Source: Streptomyces sp. NBC_00683 (lineage in GTDB: Bacteria; Actinomycetota; Actinomycetes; Streptomycetales; Streptomycetaceae). From it: a stretch of 64,000 nucleotides of DNA. Made by a program: the position numbers and the translations under genes. The notes under the pieces were generated by a model, which saw only the letters and a list, made by a program, of their open reading frames with translations, was not told the origin of the DNA and searched no databases. The stretch is taken from positions 6,696,001 to 6,760,000 of the forward strand of contig NZ_CP109013.1 of NCBI RefSeq assembly GCF_036226745.1, in the 5' to 3' direction. Shown piece after piece: positions 9,227 through 17,538 of this stretch; position 1 is the stretch's first letter; every line of letters begins with the position of its first letter.

Positions 9227-9442
9227 ATGGCACCTATACCGACCCCTCCCGCCCAGCCGGACGACACCCCCCAGTCGTATGTCGGCCTCGACGCCGAAGC
9301 CGCCGAACGGCAGGCCAGAGCGCGCGGCTGGAGCACGGTGAGGGCCCTTGCGCCGGGCACGTTCATCACCATGGAGTTCCTCGGCGGGCGGATCAACTTC
9401 GAGGTCGACGCCTCCACCGTGACCCGCTGCTGGGTGGGCTGA
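9227..9442 (+). CDS. I78 family peptidase inhibitor
   Basis: A 71-residue protein. After a Pro-rich N-terminus it has the I78 core: Y-V-G-L-D-A-E-A-A-E-R-Q-A-R-A-R-G-W, then L-A-P-G-T-F-I-T-M-E-F, G-G-R-I-N-F-E-V-D and a C-terminal V-T-R-C-W-V-G. Members resemble the potato inhibitor I fold and inhibit serine peptidases. There is no signal peptide, so it acts in the cytoplasm or is released otherwise. The ATG at 9227 is preferred over an in-frame GTG at 9218; AGAGGT is close to both, so the choice is not firm. Confidence 0.85.
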   Translation: MAPIPTPPAQPDDTPQSYVGLDAEAAERQARARGWSTVRALAPGTFITMEFLGGRINFEVDASTVTRCWVG

Positions 9443-9450
9443 ACCCTTCT

Positions 9451-9517
9451 GTACGAGTTGTACGAGCGAAGGCCCCGACCGGACTCCGGTCGGGGCCTTC
9501 GCTCGTACAACTCGTAC
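9451..9517. terminator. 30-bp perfect hairpin terminator
   Basis: Bases 9451-9480 are the exact reverse complement of 9488-9517, with a 7-base loop. It ends the I78 inhibitor transcript from the left and the convergent PAP2 phosphatase transcript from the right (stop at 9550). Confidence 0.9.
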
Positions 9518-9549
9518 AGGGAAGCGGCTGTGCGCACCGTTCGCGCAGG

Positions 9550-10590
9550 TCAGGGGGCGACCGATCCGCCCGTCACCGGGTGTGCCGGAGTCGTGCCGCT
9601 CCGGGGGGCGCGGTCCGCGTGCGGCGGGCGGCGTGAACCGGCCGGGGTGATCGGCGTCCGTTCCGAGCGGACCGCGTGCGGGGGATGCGCCCTCGCACGG
9701 TTGCCCGCGCCGGTGTGGCCGCCGGCCGCCGGTGCGTCGAGCGCGGAGTCGCAGACCTCGGCGCGCTCGGCGTGTTCGGCGCCGAGCGTGCTCAGCGACT
9801 GGGGCAGGAGCACCGGGGAGGGGCCGCCCGGGGCCACGGGGGCGGCGTCCCGGAGCCTGCGCCGCGCGCGCCACTGCTCGCGCACCGACAGGATCCAGAC
9901 CTCCGTACGCGTGATCAGCGGCTCGAACCAGGGCAGGGCCAGCAGGATCAGCAGACCGGCGGCCCAGCCCAGCAGGACGTCACTGAGCCAGTGCGTGCCG
10001 ATGTAGACGGTGGTCAGCCCCACGCCCAGCGAGACGAACGCCGACAGGGCCGACAGATAGCGCCTGGCGCGCGGCGTGGTGGCCAGGTAGGCAAGGATTC
10101 CCCAGGTCACCACGGCGTTGGCGGTGTGTCCCGAAGGAAATATATCGCCGCCTGCGAAGAGCTCCGCCGAGCCGATCTGGGTGGCGTAGTGCGGGCCGAG
10201 CCGCCCCAGGCCGAGCTTGACCGCCCCCACCGTCACATTGAGCAGCAGCAGCGAGGCGCCCAGCGTGAGCAGGGGGCGCAGCGTGTGCTGGCGCCAGGAG
10301 CGCCAGCCGAGCCAGGAGGCCACCATCACGGCCGTGGGGCCACGCTGGCCGAGCACGACGTAGTAGTCGAGGAAGGCATGGAGCCCGGGCCACTGCTGAT
10401 AGGGCCGGAACAGCATGACCTTCCAGTCGAGAGCCACCAGCCAGGACGAGACCAGCACGGCAACGACGATGGCGAGATAGAACGCCAAAGTCCCGCCGAA
10501 GAGAGCGATGCGGTGACGACTCATCCGCGGGATCTCTATCTTCGGCGGTTCCGGCTCCCGGTCCAGCCGGGCAAAGATGTCGGTACGCAC
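9550..10590 (-). CDS. PAP2-superfamily membrane phosphatase
   Basis: A 346-residue polytopic protein with about six membrane segments. The phosphatase motifs are K-L-G-L-G-R-L-G-P (variant of K-x6-R-P), F-P-S-G-H-T-A-N and Y-I-G-T-H-W-L-S-D with the catalytic His and Asp. Such enzymes dephosphorylate phosphatidate or undecaprenyl pyrophosphate on the outer face of the membrane. About 110 C-terminal residues are disordered and rich in Ala, Pro and Arg. I chose the GTG at 10590 (reading V-R-T-D-I-F-A-R-L-D); the frame extends to 10686, but that extension is not membrane-like or conserved-looking. Confidence 0.85.
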   Translation of the reverse strand: MRTDIFARLDREPEPPKIEIPRMSRHRIALFGGTLAFYLAIVVAVLVSSWLVALDWKVMLFRPYQQWPGLHAFLDYYVVLGQRGPTAVMVASWLGWRSWRQHTLRPLLTLGASLLLLNVTVGAVKLGLGRLGPHYATQIGSAELFAGGDIFPSGHTANAVVTWGILAYLATTPRARRYLSALSAFVSLGVGLTTVYIGTHWLSDVLLGWAAGLLILLALPWFEPLITRTEVWILSVREQWRARRRLRDAAPVAPGGPSPVLLPQSLSTLGAEHAERAEVCDSALDAPAAGGHTGAGNRARAHPPHAVRSERTPITPAGSRRPPHADRAPRSGTTPAHPVTGGSVAP

Positions 10591-11090
10591 GCAAAGGACG
10601 TTACAGCGAGTGAGTGTGCGATCCGGCCGATCTCGGCTCTTTGTGATGACGATGTGATGTGGACTTTGTCTCAGACCGGTATCCATTCCGGGGGCTGAGA
10701 AGAATCCGATCAGCCGTGCGGCCTATTCGCTCCGACGGCAATTCGTAGGAATGTTTGATCATCGATGTAATGGTGCGTCGCATCTTTCGTATGCATTCGC
10801 CCGGCCATTCGGGGGAGGCGCGGTGCGGCTCCGGGGACGGCGTGCGGGGCGGCCTCCGCGCCGCTCCCGCACCGGTGCGGCGGGCGGCGGATGCGGCCCC
10901 GCCGGTGGGGCGGGAGTGGCGTACGACACACTCTGGGCCGGGCGAAGGTATGAGGTGGACCACGTGTGACCACGTGGAACTCGCGTACGCTGGCGGCTCA
11001 CTCGCCCGTCGATGCCGGACCTGAGGGACGCCGAAAGCCGGGGCCCCGGTAGGTCTGCCGAGCGCGAGGGACTCATTGGGAGGTACGTAT
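10591..11090. other. 500-bp divergent intergenic region
   Basis: Region between the PAP2 gene (leftward) and the MFS gene (rightward). It contains an AT-rich patch near 10750-10800, unusual for the genome, and the CACGTG repeat described separately. Open frames on both strands here lack the codon bias of neighbouring genes, so I do not call a gene. Confidence 0.5.
10958..10976. promoter_or_regulatory. tandem GACCACGTG repeat
   Basis: The 9-mer GACCACGTG occurs twice with a single T between the copies, and each copy contains the palindrome CACGTG. The repeat ends 114 bp upstream of the MFS start codon, so it is a plausible operator or promoter element for the exporter gene. No regulator gene is adjacent. 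The repeat is direct; its role is inferred. Confidence 0.45.
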
Positions 11091-12791
11091 ATGAGCGGGA
11101 CGTCCACGGCTGTGACCCGGCTGCGCGCAGCAGCCGGCGGTGCCAACCGCTGGGTCGTCCTGGTCGTCCTCTGCCTCAGTCTGCTGCTGGTCGCACTCGA
11201 CGCGACCGTGCTGCACGTCGCCGTCCCCGCCGTCACCGAGGACCTGCGGCCCAGCGCCGTCGGCCTGCTGTGGATCGTGGACGCCTATCCGCTGGTCTGC
11301 GCCTCGCTGCTGATTCTCTTCGGCACGCTCGGTGACCGGATCGGCAGACGGCGTGTCCTGCTGTTCGGCTACGCGCTCTTCGGGATCGCCTCCGCGCTGG
11401 CGGCGGCAGCCGATACTCCCGCCGTACTGATAGCGGCGCGTGCCCTGCTCGGTGTCGGCGGCGCGATGATCATGCCCGCGACGCTGTCGATACTCCGCCA
11501 GGTCTTCCCCGACCGGCGCGAGCGCGCCCTGGCCATCGGGATATGGACCGCGGTCGCCGCCGTGGGTGCCGCCGCCGGACCCGTCGTCGGCGGATTCCTC
11601 GTCGAGCACTACTGGTGGGGTTCGGTCTTCCTCATCAACATCCCGCTGATGGCCATGATCCTTCCGCTCGGCCGCTTCCTGCTGCCCGAGTCCCGCGGCG
11701 CCGGAGACGGCCCCTGGGACGTGGTCGGCGCCCTGATGGCCGCGGCGGGCGTGCTCGGAGTCGTCCTCGGGGTCAAGCGGATGGGCGGTGGCGGGCTGGA
11801 CCTCGCCGGTGTCGCCCCGCTGCTTGCGGGAGCCGCGCTGCTGGTGTTCTTCGTGCGCAGGCAGAAACGCCGTACGCATCCGCTGATCGACATCGCGATG
11901 TTCTCCCGGCCGGCCTTCACCACCGCCGTGGGCTGCATCGTCCTCGCGATGCTGGCCCTGGTCGGACTGGAGCTGATCGCCGTCCAGTACCTCCAGCTGG
12001 TGCTGGACCTCAGCCCGCTGGAAACCGGTCTGCGGCTCCTTCCGCTGACCTTCGCCGCGATGGCGGCCGGCGCCACGGGCTCGTACACCCTGAGCCGGAT
12101 CGGTCCCCGCCGCATGGTCGGCTGGGGTTTCGTGCTCACGGCGGCCTCGGTGCTCCTGCTGACCCTGATGGGGCAGCACGACCGGCCGGCGCTGCTCACC
12201 GTCGGCTTCGTGCTGCTGGGCTTCGGGCTGCAGTCCACGCTCTTCGGGGCGTACGAATCGATGCTCAGCGAGGCTCCCGCGGAACGGGCCGGAGGCGCGG
12301 CGGCGATCGGCGAGACCTCGTACCAGCTGGGCGCCGGACTGGGGATCGCCCTGCTCGGCAGTGTCATGAACGCGGCCTACGCGCCCGGACTGGTACGGCT
12401 CCACGAGGAGGGCGTGCCCGCCTCGGCCGGTTCGGCCGCCTCGAACTCGCTCGGCGAGGCCTACCAGGTGGCGGCCCAGCTGGGCGGACCGATGGGTGAT
12501 CTGCTGCGGAACACGGCCCGGCACGCCTTCGTCCAGGGTCTGCACGTCACGCTGCTGGTCAGCGCCGGACTGCTGCTGCTCGGGGCACTGGCGGCGCTGC
12601 GGCTGCCCAAGGTCATGGACTGCACTCCGGCCAGGGAGGCCTGCCGGGCGCGCGTGGTCGAACCGGCTGCCGCCGCGCCGCGCCCCGAGCCGCGTGCGCT
12701 GCCGGTGCAGAAGCGGCCGGGCCGTCGGCTCGCACTGCCCGCGCGGCGCGAACCCGCCGAGGCCACGAGCTCTGGACGGGCGCCGCGCTGA
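11091..12791 (+). CDS. MFS transporter, DHA2 (EmrB/QacA) family
   Basis: A 566-residue protein with about 14 membrane segments. Motif A is present as G-D-R-I-G-R-R-R (about residues 79-86), and D-A-T-V-L-H-V-A in helix 1 with G-P-V-V-G-G-F-L (motif C-like) marks the drug:H+ antiporter-2 group. It probably exports a hydrophobic compound or antibiotic. The ATG at 11091 is favoured over an upstream ATG at 11076 because GGGAGGT stands just before it. The C-terminal 60 residues are Ala/Pro/Arg-rich and cytoplasmic. No biosynthetic genes are adjacent, so the substrate is unknown. Confidence 0.9.
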   Translation: MSGTSTAVTRLRAAAGGANRWVVLVVLCLSLLLVALDATVLHVAVPAVTEDLRPSAVGLLWIVDAYPLVCASLLILFGTLGDRIGRRRVLLFGYALFGIASALAAAADTPAVLIAARALLGVGGAMIMPATLSILRQVFPDRRERALAIGIWTAVAAVGAAAGPVVGGFLVEHYWWGSVFLINIPLMAMILPLGRFLLPESRGAGDGPWDVVGALMAAAGVLGVVLGVKRMGGGGLDLAGVAPLLAGAALLVFFVRRQKRRTHPLIDIAMFSRPAFTTAVGCIVLAMLALVGLELIAVQYLQLVLDLSPLETGLRLLPLTFAAMAAGATGSYTLSRIGPRRMVGWGFVLTAASVLLLTLMGQHDRPALLTVGFVLLGFGLQSTLFGAYESMLSEAPAERAGGAAAIGETSYQLGAGLGIALLGSVMNAAYAPGLVRLHEEGVPASAGSAASNSLGEAYQVAAQLGGPMGDLLRNTARHAFVQGLHVTLLVSAGLLLLGALAALRLPKVMDCTPAREACRARVVEPAAAAPRPEPRALPVQKRPGRRLALPARREPAEATSSGRAPR

Positions 12792-12815
12792 GCCGTAACG
12801 TCGGCGCGACGCCAT

Positions 12816-12832
12816 AACTATCACTGCTAGTT
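12816..12832. promoter_or_regulatory. inverted repeat upstream of acyl-CoA dehydrogenase
   Basis: AACTA and TAGTT flank seven bases (TCACTGC), centred about 40 bp before the acyl-CoA dehydrogenase ATG, in a short AT-rich patch. This is a promoter or repressor site candidate; no cognate regulator lies next to it. Confidence 0.4.
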
Positions 12833-12864
12833 TTAGTACCGTGCGAGCCGCCGGAGGCACTCCC

Positions 12865-14073
12865 ATGTCCGTGAAGCCGTCGAAACTCCCGCCGTTCGAC
12901 CCGGCCGACCCCATCGGCATCGACGATCTCCTCGAGCCGGAGGACCTCGCGATCCGCGACACCGTGCGCAGCTGGGCCACCGACCGCGTCCTGCCGCACA
13001 TCGCCGAGTGGTACGAGAACGGCGAGCTCCCAGGCATCCGCGAGCTGGCCCGCGAACTGGGCTCCCTCGGCGCCCTGGGCATGTCCCTGCAGGGATACGG
13101 CTGTGCCGGAGCCACCGCGGTCCAGTACGGCCTGGCCTGTCTGGAGCTGGAGGCGGCCGACTCCGGGATCCGCTCCCTCGTCTCCGTCCAGGGCTCGCTC
13201 GCCATGTACGCGATCCACCGCTTCGGGTCCGAGGAGCAGAAGCAGCAGTGGCTGCCCGGCATGGCGGCCGGCGAGATCATCGGCTGCTTCGGGCTCACGG
13301 AGCCGGACCACGGCTCGGACCCGGCCGGGATGCGGACGTACGCCAAGCGTGACGGCGACGACTGGGTCCTCACCGGCCGCAAGATGTGGATCACCAACGG
13401 ATCGGTCGCCGGGGTCGCCGTCGTCTGGGCGCAGACCGACGAGGGCGACGGTGGCTCCGGAATCCGTGGCTTCGTGGTGCCCACGGACAGCCCGGGATTC
13501 TCCGCGCCGGAGATCCGGCACAAGTGGTCACTGCGCGCCTCGGTCACCAGCGAGCTCGTCCTTGACGGAGTACGGCTGCCCGCCGACGCCGTACTGCCCG
13601 GCGTCACCGGTCTGCGCGGCCCGCTCAGCTGTCTCAGCCATGCCCGCTACGGCATCGTCTGGGGGGCCATGGGCGCGGCGCGCGCCAGCTTCGAGTCGGC
13701 CGTGGACTACGCCAAGACCCGGGAGCAGTTCGGCAAGCCGATCGGCGGCTTCCAGCTGACCCAGGCCAAGCTCGCCGATATGGCCGTCGAACTGCACAAG
13801 GGCATCCTGCTCGCCCACCACCTGGGCCGCCGGATGGACGCGGGCAGGCTCCGTCCCGAGCAGGTCAGTTTCGGCAAGCTCAACAACGTGCGGGAAGCCA
13901 TCGAGATCTGCCGCACCTCGCGCACGATCCTCGGCGCCAACGGGATCTCGCTGGAGTACCCGGTGATGCGGCACGCCACGAATCTGGAGTCGGTGCTCAC
14001 CTACGAGGGCACCGTGGAGATGCACCAGCTGGTGCTGGGCAAGGCGCTCACCGGTCTGGACGCCTTCCGGTAG
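12865..14073 (+). CDS. acyl-CoA dehydrogenase (glutaryl-CoA dehydrogenase-like)
   Basis: A 402-residue FAD enzyme of full family length. N-terminal helical domain, then the flavin/substrate signature F-G-L-T-E-P-D-H-G-S-D (about residues 147-157), W-I-T-N-G-S and R-E-Q-F-G-K-P-I-G-G-F-Q. The catalytic glutamate is in Y-E-G-T-V-E-M-H near the C-terminus. R-S-L-V-S-V-Q-G-S-L and L-E-L-E-A-A-D-S-G-I-R are typical of the glutaryl-CoA dehydrogenase branch, which oxidises and decarboxylates glutaryl-CoA in lysine and tryptophan breakdown; that specificity is inferred. The ATG at 12865 follows GGAGG. The gene appears monocistronic. Confidence 0.9.
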   Translation: MSVKPSKLPPFDPADPIGIDDLLEPEDLAIRDTVRSWATDRVLPHIAEWYENGELPGIRELARELGSLGALGMSLQGYGCAGATAVQYGLACLELEAADSGIRSLVSVQGSLAMYAIHRFGSEEQKQQWLPGMAAGEIIGCFGLTEPDHGSDPAGMRTYAKRDGDDWVLTGRKMWITNGSVAGVAVVWAQTDEGDGGSGIRGFVVPTDSPGFSAPEIRHKWSLRASVTSELVLDGVRLPADAVLPGVTGLRGPLSCLSHARYGIVWGAMGAARASFESAVDYAKTREQFGKPIGGFQLTQAKLADMAVELHKGILLAHHLGRRMDAGRLRPEQVSFGKLNNVREAIEICRTSRTILGANGISLEYPVMRHATNLESVLTYEGTVEMHQLVLGKALTGLDAFR

Positions 14074-14114
14074 AAGGCGGACGGTGAACCGGATCTGTCC
14101 GGCGAGCGCCCTGC

Positions 14115-14555
14115 TCAGCTCTGGTTGAAGAAGCCGTCGGCCGGCCGGCCGGCGGCTTCGCCGGTCACCACCTGGGTGTCGGCAGGGGTCAGGAGGAAGA
14201 CCCGTGTGGCCACGCGCTCGATCGAGCCGCGCAGCCCGAACGTCAGACCCGCGGCGAAGTCCACGACGCGCTTGGCGTCGGCGGGGTCCATGGCCGTGAG
14301 GTTGACGATCACCGGCACACCGTCCCGGAAGAGCTCGCCGATGCCGCGCGCGTCCCGGAAGCTGTCCGGGGTGACGGTGGCGATCCGGCGGCCTCTGTCC
14401 TCGGCCGTCTCGGCAGCCACCTGCACGCGGGGGTCGGTCGTCCAGGCCTGGTTCGTGCCGGTCTCAGCATCCTCGGAGTACTCGTCGTCGTAGTACCGCT
14501 CGTCGTTGTCCTCTACGAGGCCCAGCCAGGCACTCGCCTTGCGCACCGATCCCAT
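14115..14555 (-). CDS. SepF-like cell division protein
   Basis: A 146-residue protein of the SepF family. The N-terminus ([13 protein letters not shown]) is the amphipathic membrane-binding helix, followed by an acidic Asp/Glu/Tyr-rich linker. The C-terminal core (about residues 55-140) carries [24 protein letters not shown] and [13 protein letters not shown], matching the FtsZ-binding fold. It lacks the ylm/ftsZ neighbourhood of the main sepF, so it is one of the extra SepF-like copies (SflA/SflB type) which in Streptomyces coelicolor are reported to affect hyphal tip growth. That placement is inference from context. Confidence 0.85.
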   Translation of the reverse strand: MGSVRKASAWLGLVEDNDERYYDDEYSEDAETGTNQAWTTDPRVQVAAETAEDRGRRIATVTPDSFRDARGIGELFRDGVPVIVNLTAMDPADAKRVVDFAAGLTFGLRGSIERVATRVFLLTPADTQVVTGEAAGRPADGFFNQS

Positions 14556-14754
14556 GGACGCCTCCTCTCACCGCGGTTCCTTGGTGTCCGTATCTCTTTC
14601 CTGTCCCTATGGTCGTCCATGATGCGGATACTGCGCCAAGGGGATAGTCGGCGCGCAGGGGATTCGTGACGGTACTGGTGCAGAAGATGTGGCGATTCGT
14701 CAAGGTTCCTCCTGTGTAAGGCCGCTCGCGGAAAGAAAATATGATGCTCCGGTC

Positions 14755-14793
14755 CGTACGGGTGACATGGGGGACGTACGGGTGAACGGGTCA
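14755..14793. promoter_or_regulatory. direct repeat and GTGA-N5-TCAC palindrome in sepF-like/DUF5685 gap
   Basis: CGTACGGGTGA occurs at 14755-14765 and 14775-14785, exactly 20 bp (two helical turns) apart. The second copy runs into GTGA-ACGGG-TCAC, a half-site arrangement similar to the AGTGA/TCACC boxes bound by the developmental regulator BldD. The site lies 70-110 bp upstream of the DUF5685 start. Binding is untested. The remainder of the 308-bp gap (14556-14863) shows no gene. Confidence 0.35.
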
Positions 14794-14863
14794 CTCGATA
14801 CGATGCACGCCGCGCATGTGCACGAGCGCGGCACATCAGGTGAACGGCTCCCGGGGGATCGTC

Positions 14864-16069
14864 GTGTTCGGAATCGTGAGGCCCTGCACCCATCGGCTGT
14901 CCGAGAGGCTCAGGACGGAGTGGATGGCCCATCTCTGCGGGCTGTGTCTCGCCCTTCGCGCCGACCACGGGCAGTTCGCCCGGATCGTCACGAACTACGA
15001 CGGCCTGATCGTCTCGGTCCTGACGGAGGCTCAGACCGAAAGGACCACGGCACAGCGGCGCACCGCGGGCCCCTGCCCGCTGCGCTCGATGCGGACGGCT
15101 CCGGTCGCCCGCGGCGAGGGGGCCAGACTCGCCGCCGCCGTCTCGCTCGTGCTGGCGTCGGCGAAGGTGCGCGACCACGTGGCCGACCGGGACGGGCTGT
15201 TGAAGCGGCGTCCGGTCGCCGCCGCGGCACGCCGGGTGGCCGCCGGCTGGGACAGGGCCGGGGCCCGTACCGGCGCCGAGCTCGGGTTCGACACGGCGGT
15301 ACTGGTCGACGCGGTCGACCGGCAGACCGGGATCGAGTCGCTCGCCGGACCGGGAACACCCCTGCTGACGGTCACCGAACCGACCGAGACGGCGACGGCC
15401 GCGGCCTTCGCGCACACCGCCGTACTCGCGGACAAGCCGCAGAACGCCGCGCCGCTCGCCGAGGCCGGACGGCTCTTCGGGCGGCTCGCCCATCTGCTGG
15501 ATGCCGTGGAGGACCGGGAAACTGACGCGGCGTCGGGTGCCTGGAACCCGCTCACCGCCACCGGCACGCCGCTCTCCGAGGCCCGGCGGCTGTGCGACGA
15601 CGCGCTGCACGGGATGCGCCTCGCGCTGCGCGACGCGGAGTTCACCGACAGCAAGCTGGCGCACGTGCTGCTGGTGCACGAGCTGCGGCGCTCGGTGGAC
15701 CGGGCCTTCGGCTCGGCCTCCTGCTCGCATCAGCCGGACCTGCCGACGGGATCCTTCGGCCCGGCGCCCGGCAACCCGTACGCGCCGACACCCGGTGGTC
15801 CGTACGGTCCCCCCGGCCCGCCGCTCCCGCCCGAGCCGCCCCGCAACCGGCGCGGCCTGATCGCCGGCTGCCTCGTGTGGGCGGGGCTCGCCTGCACCTG
15901 CCAGATGTGCTGCGGAAGCTTCCACGACCCCTGGTCGGGGCAGGAACGCGAAGGCCTCTGCCAGAAGTGCGACTGCGGTGACTGCTGCGACGCCTGCGAC
16001 TGCTGCAGCAACTGCTGCAGCTGCGGCGGGGAGGACGGCGGCTGCTGCGACTGCGGGTGCGACTGCTGA
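14864..16069 (+). CDS. DUF5685 family protein with Cys-rich tail
   Basis: A 401-residue protein of unknown function. The N-terminal 300 residues are the DUF5685 helical domain, starting M-F-G-I-V-R-P-C and including H-L-C-G-L-C-L-A-L-R-x-D-H-G, a conserved C-x2-C near residue 25. A Pro/Gly linker and one hydrophobic segment (G-L-I-A-G-C-L-V-W-A-G-L-A) precede a tail with about 21 cysteines in the last 66 residues, rich in C-C and C-D-C steps, suggesting metal binding. The GTG at 14864 stands behind GGGGGA. It is convergent with the binding-protein gene at 16153. Confidence 0.82.
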   Translation: MFGIVRPCTHRLSERLRTEWMAHLCGLCLALRADHGQFARIVTNYDGLIVSVLTEAQTERTTAQRRTAGPCPLRSMRTAPVARGEGARLAAAVSLVLASAKVRDHVADRDGLLKRRPVAAAARRVAAGWDRAGARTGAELGFDTAVLVDAVDRQTGIESLAGPGTPLLTVTEPTETATAAAFAHTAVLADKPQNAAPLAEAGRLFGRLAHLLDAVEDRETDAASGAWNPLTATGTPLSEARRLCDDALHGMRLALRDAEFTDSKLAHVLLVHELRRSVDRAFGSASCSHQPDLPTGSFGPAPGNPYAPTPGGPYGPPGPPLPPEPPRNRRGLIAGCLVWAGLACTCQMCCGSFHDPWSGQEREGLCQKCDCGDCCDACDCCSNCCSCGGEDGGCCDCGCDC

Positions 16070-16096
16070 ACCGGGCGGTCCGGCAGCCGCACCGGG

Positions 16097-16135
16097 GCCT
16101 CACGTGAGGCGGGCGCGCGTGGGGCTGTCCGCCCC
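16097..16135. terminator. probable terminator between convergent genes
   Basis: A perfect 14-bp palindrome (GCCTCACGTGAGGC, 16097-16110) is followed by a GGGGC/GCCCC stem (16121-16135). Both lie in the 83-bp gap between convergent stops and could terminate either transcript. Confidence 0.4.
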
Positions 16136-16152
16136 TGGGCGGGCGCCCGTCC

Positions 16153-17091
16153 TCACTTGATCTCGGGCGGCGAGATCTGCGACGACTCGATCGCCGAACC
16201 CTTCGTGCCCCACTTGTTCAGGATCCGGTCGTAGGTCCCGTCCGTCTTGAGGCCGTTGACCGCCGCCTGGAAGGCGGGCGCCAGCGGGGTGCCCTTCTTG
16301 AAGGCGAAGCCGACATCGAGCCGCTTGAACTCGCTGAGGAAGCGCAGCCCCTTCTGCTGGGACACGGCGTAGCGCGACCCGTTGATGGTCGACATGACGA
16401 CATCGCTGCGACCCTGCTGGAGCGAGATCCAGACGGCGGCCTGGTCGGCGTACGTCTTCACGTCGTACGCCTTCTTGCCCGCGTCGGCGCACACGTGCTT
16501 GTTCTTCTCCAGCGTCGCCTCGAACGTGGTCCCGGCGCTGGTGCCCACGGTCAGGCCGCAGAGCTGGGTGAGGTCGGTGACGTCCTTCAGCTTGCTGTCG
16601 TCGCGGACGGCGAAGCCCTGGCCGTCGTTGATGTACGTCACGAAGTCGATCGTCTTCAGGCGCTCGTCGGTCACCCCGAAGTTGCCGGTACCCAGGTCGT
16701 ACTTCCCGCTGCCGAGCGCCGGGAGGATCGCCTCGAAGGAGGCGACCTCACGCTTCAGCTTCAGTCCGAGGGCCTTGGCCGCCGCGTCCGCGAACTCGAT
16801 GTCCGCGCCGGTCAGGGTCTTGCCGTCCTCCAGGTAGAAGGCTCCGGGCGGGGTGCCGATGCTGGAGGCGATGGTGAGGGTGCCCGAGTCGCGTACATCG
16901 GCGGGCAGCAGCTTCGCCGCAGCCTCGTTCTTCTTCACCGACGAGACGACATCGGCCGTGGAGAACTTCCCCTTGCCCGCGGGGCCGGTACCGGCCGAGG
17001 AGGCCGCCGGGTCACCCGATCCGCAGGCGGTGAGCGTGAGCGCGGCAGCGGTGATCAGGGCGAAGGCGGCGGTGTGCCGGGTTCGGGGCAT
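16153..17091 (-). CDS. amino-acid-type ABC transporter substrate-binding lipoprotein
   Basis: A 312-residue extracytoplasmic binding protein of family 3 (polar amino acid type). The signal peptide ends in the lipobox L-T-A-C-G (Cys about 20), so it is membrane-anchored outside the cell. The periplasmic-binding fold includes G-T-L-T-I-A-S-S-I-G-T-P-P, the ligand loop G-A-D-I-E-F-A, Y-D-L-G-T-G-N-F-G-V-T-D-E-R and D-F-V-T-Y. It is divergent from the transporter operon starting at 17539 and probably delivers a ligand to the same permeases. The ATG at 17091 gives the exact signal peptide. A cysteine-type leader peptide gene lies upstream in the same direction, implying sulfur control. Confidence 0.9.
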   Translation of the reverse strand: MPRTRHTAAFALITAAALTLTACGSGDPAASSAGTGPAGKGKFSTADVVSSVKKNEAAAKLLPADVRDSGTLTIASSIGTPPGAFYLEDGKTLTGADIEFADAAAKALGLKLKREVASFEAILPALGSGKYDLGTGNFGVTDERLKTIDFVTYINDGQGFAVRDDSKLKDVTDLTQLCGLTVGTSAGTTFEATLEKNKHVCADAGKKAYDVKTYADQAAVWISLQQGRSDVVMSTINGSRYAVSQQKGLRFLSEFKRLDVGFAFKKGTPLAPAFQAAVNGLKTDGTYDRILNKWGTKGSAIESSQISPPEIK

Positions 17092-17272
17092 GACGGAAAC
17101 TCTCCGGGTTCGTCGACCGTGCTCCGGTGCGTGGGAGCACGGAGCCACGGGGCGGGAGATCAGCTGTACGAGGGGAGGGTGGAGCAGCGTTGTGTACGTG
17201 AAGGCACGCGGAAGATCAACTCGAGCGCCGGCAGCGGCGCGAGCGGGGAGAAGCGGAAAGCAGGGGGTCAGC

Positions 17273-17344
17273 TCAACAGGAAGAGGACCACACGCGACCG
17301 AAGTCGATGTGGGAGCGGGTGACCAGCCACTGCTGCGAATACAT
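17273..17344 (-). CDS. cysteine-responsive leader peptide (putative)
   Basis: A 23-codon open frame on the minus strand, ATG at 17344 and TGA at 17273-17275. The C-terminal half reads S-H-I-D-F-G-R-V-W-S-S-S-C-stop. This matches the actinobacterial leader-peptide pattern R-x-H-[IV]-D-[LF]-x-R-[VL]-x-S-x2-C-stop, which is found before sulfur-uptake and cysteine genes and is thought to sense cysteine supply at its terminal Cys codon. It is 181 bp upstream of the binding-protein gene, in the same direction. No strong ribosome site precedes the ATG. The pattern is seen directly; attenuation is inferred from the family. Confidence 0.8.
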   Translation of the reverse strand: MYSQQWLVTRSHIDFGRVWSSSC

Positions 17345-17538
17345 GGCCCAAGTGGAGCAGGCATCCGGTTGCACGTCAACTGCCCTGAGACGTACGGCTC
17401 ACAGTGTGGACAAGCTTGACAACTGGCCCCGGACAGCGGTTGTCTCGGAACCGGACCGGCGCTGAGGGGCCCGGTCCACGTTGTGTTTCTGCTGAAGGCA
17501 CATCCCGTGTTCGATCTCTGCATCCACGGAGCCTTCGC
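17345..17538. promoter_or_regulatory. divergent promoter region of the sulfur locus
   Basis: Shared upstream DNA for the leftward leader/binding-protein transcript and the rightward transporter operon. TTGACA occurs at 17417-17422, and an inverted repeat GACAAC...GTTGTC spans roughly 17419-17445. Either could be part of a promoter or operator for the rightward operon. No regulator gene is encoded in the locus. Confidence 0.4.

Noticed and set aside
11073..13607. A long minus-strand frame (844 codons) across the MFS exporter and dehydrogenase genes.
   Set aside because: It is antisense to two well-supported genes, has no domain and reflects GC-rich codon shadowing.
17360..17419. Plus-strand frame reading R-L-H-V-N-C-P-E-T, resembling a second sulfur leader peptide before the rightward operon.
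   Set aside because: Only R-L-H-V matches the leader pattern. The following residues and the ending (G-Q-A-stop) do not, and it belongs to a long non-coding shadow frame.
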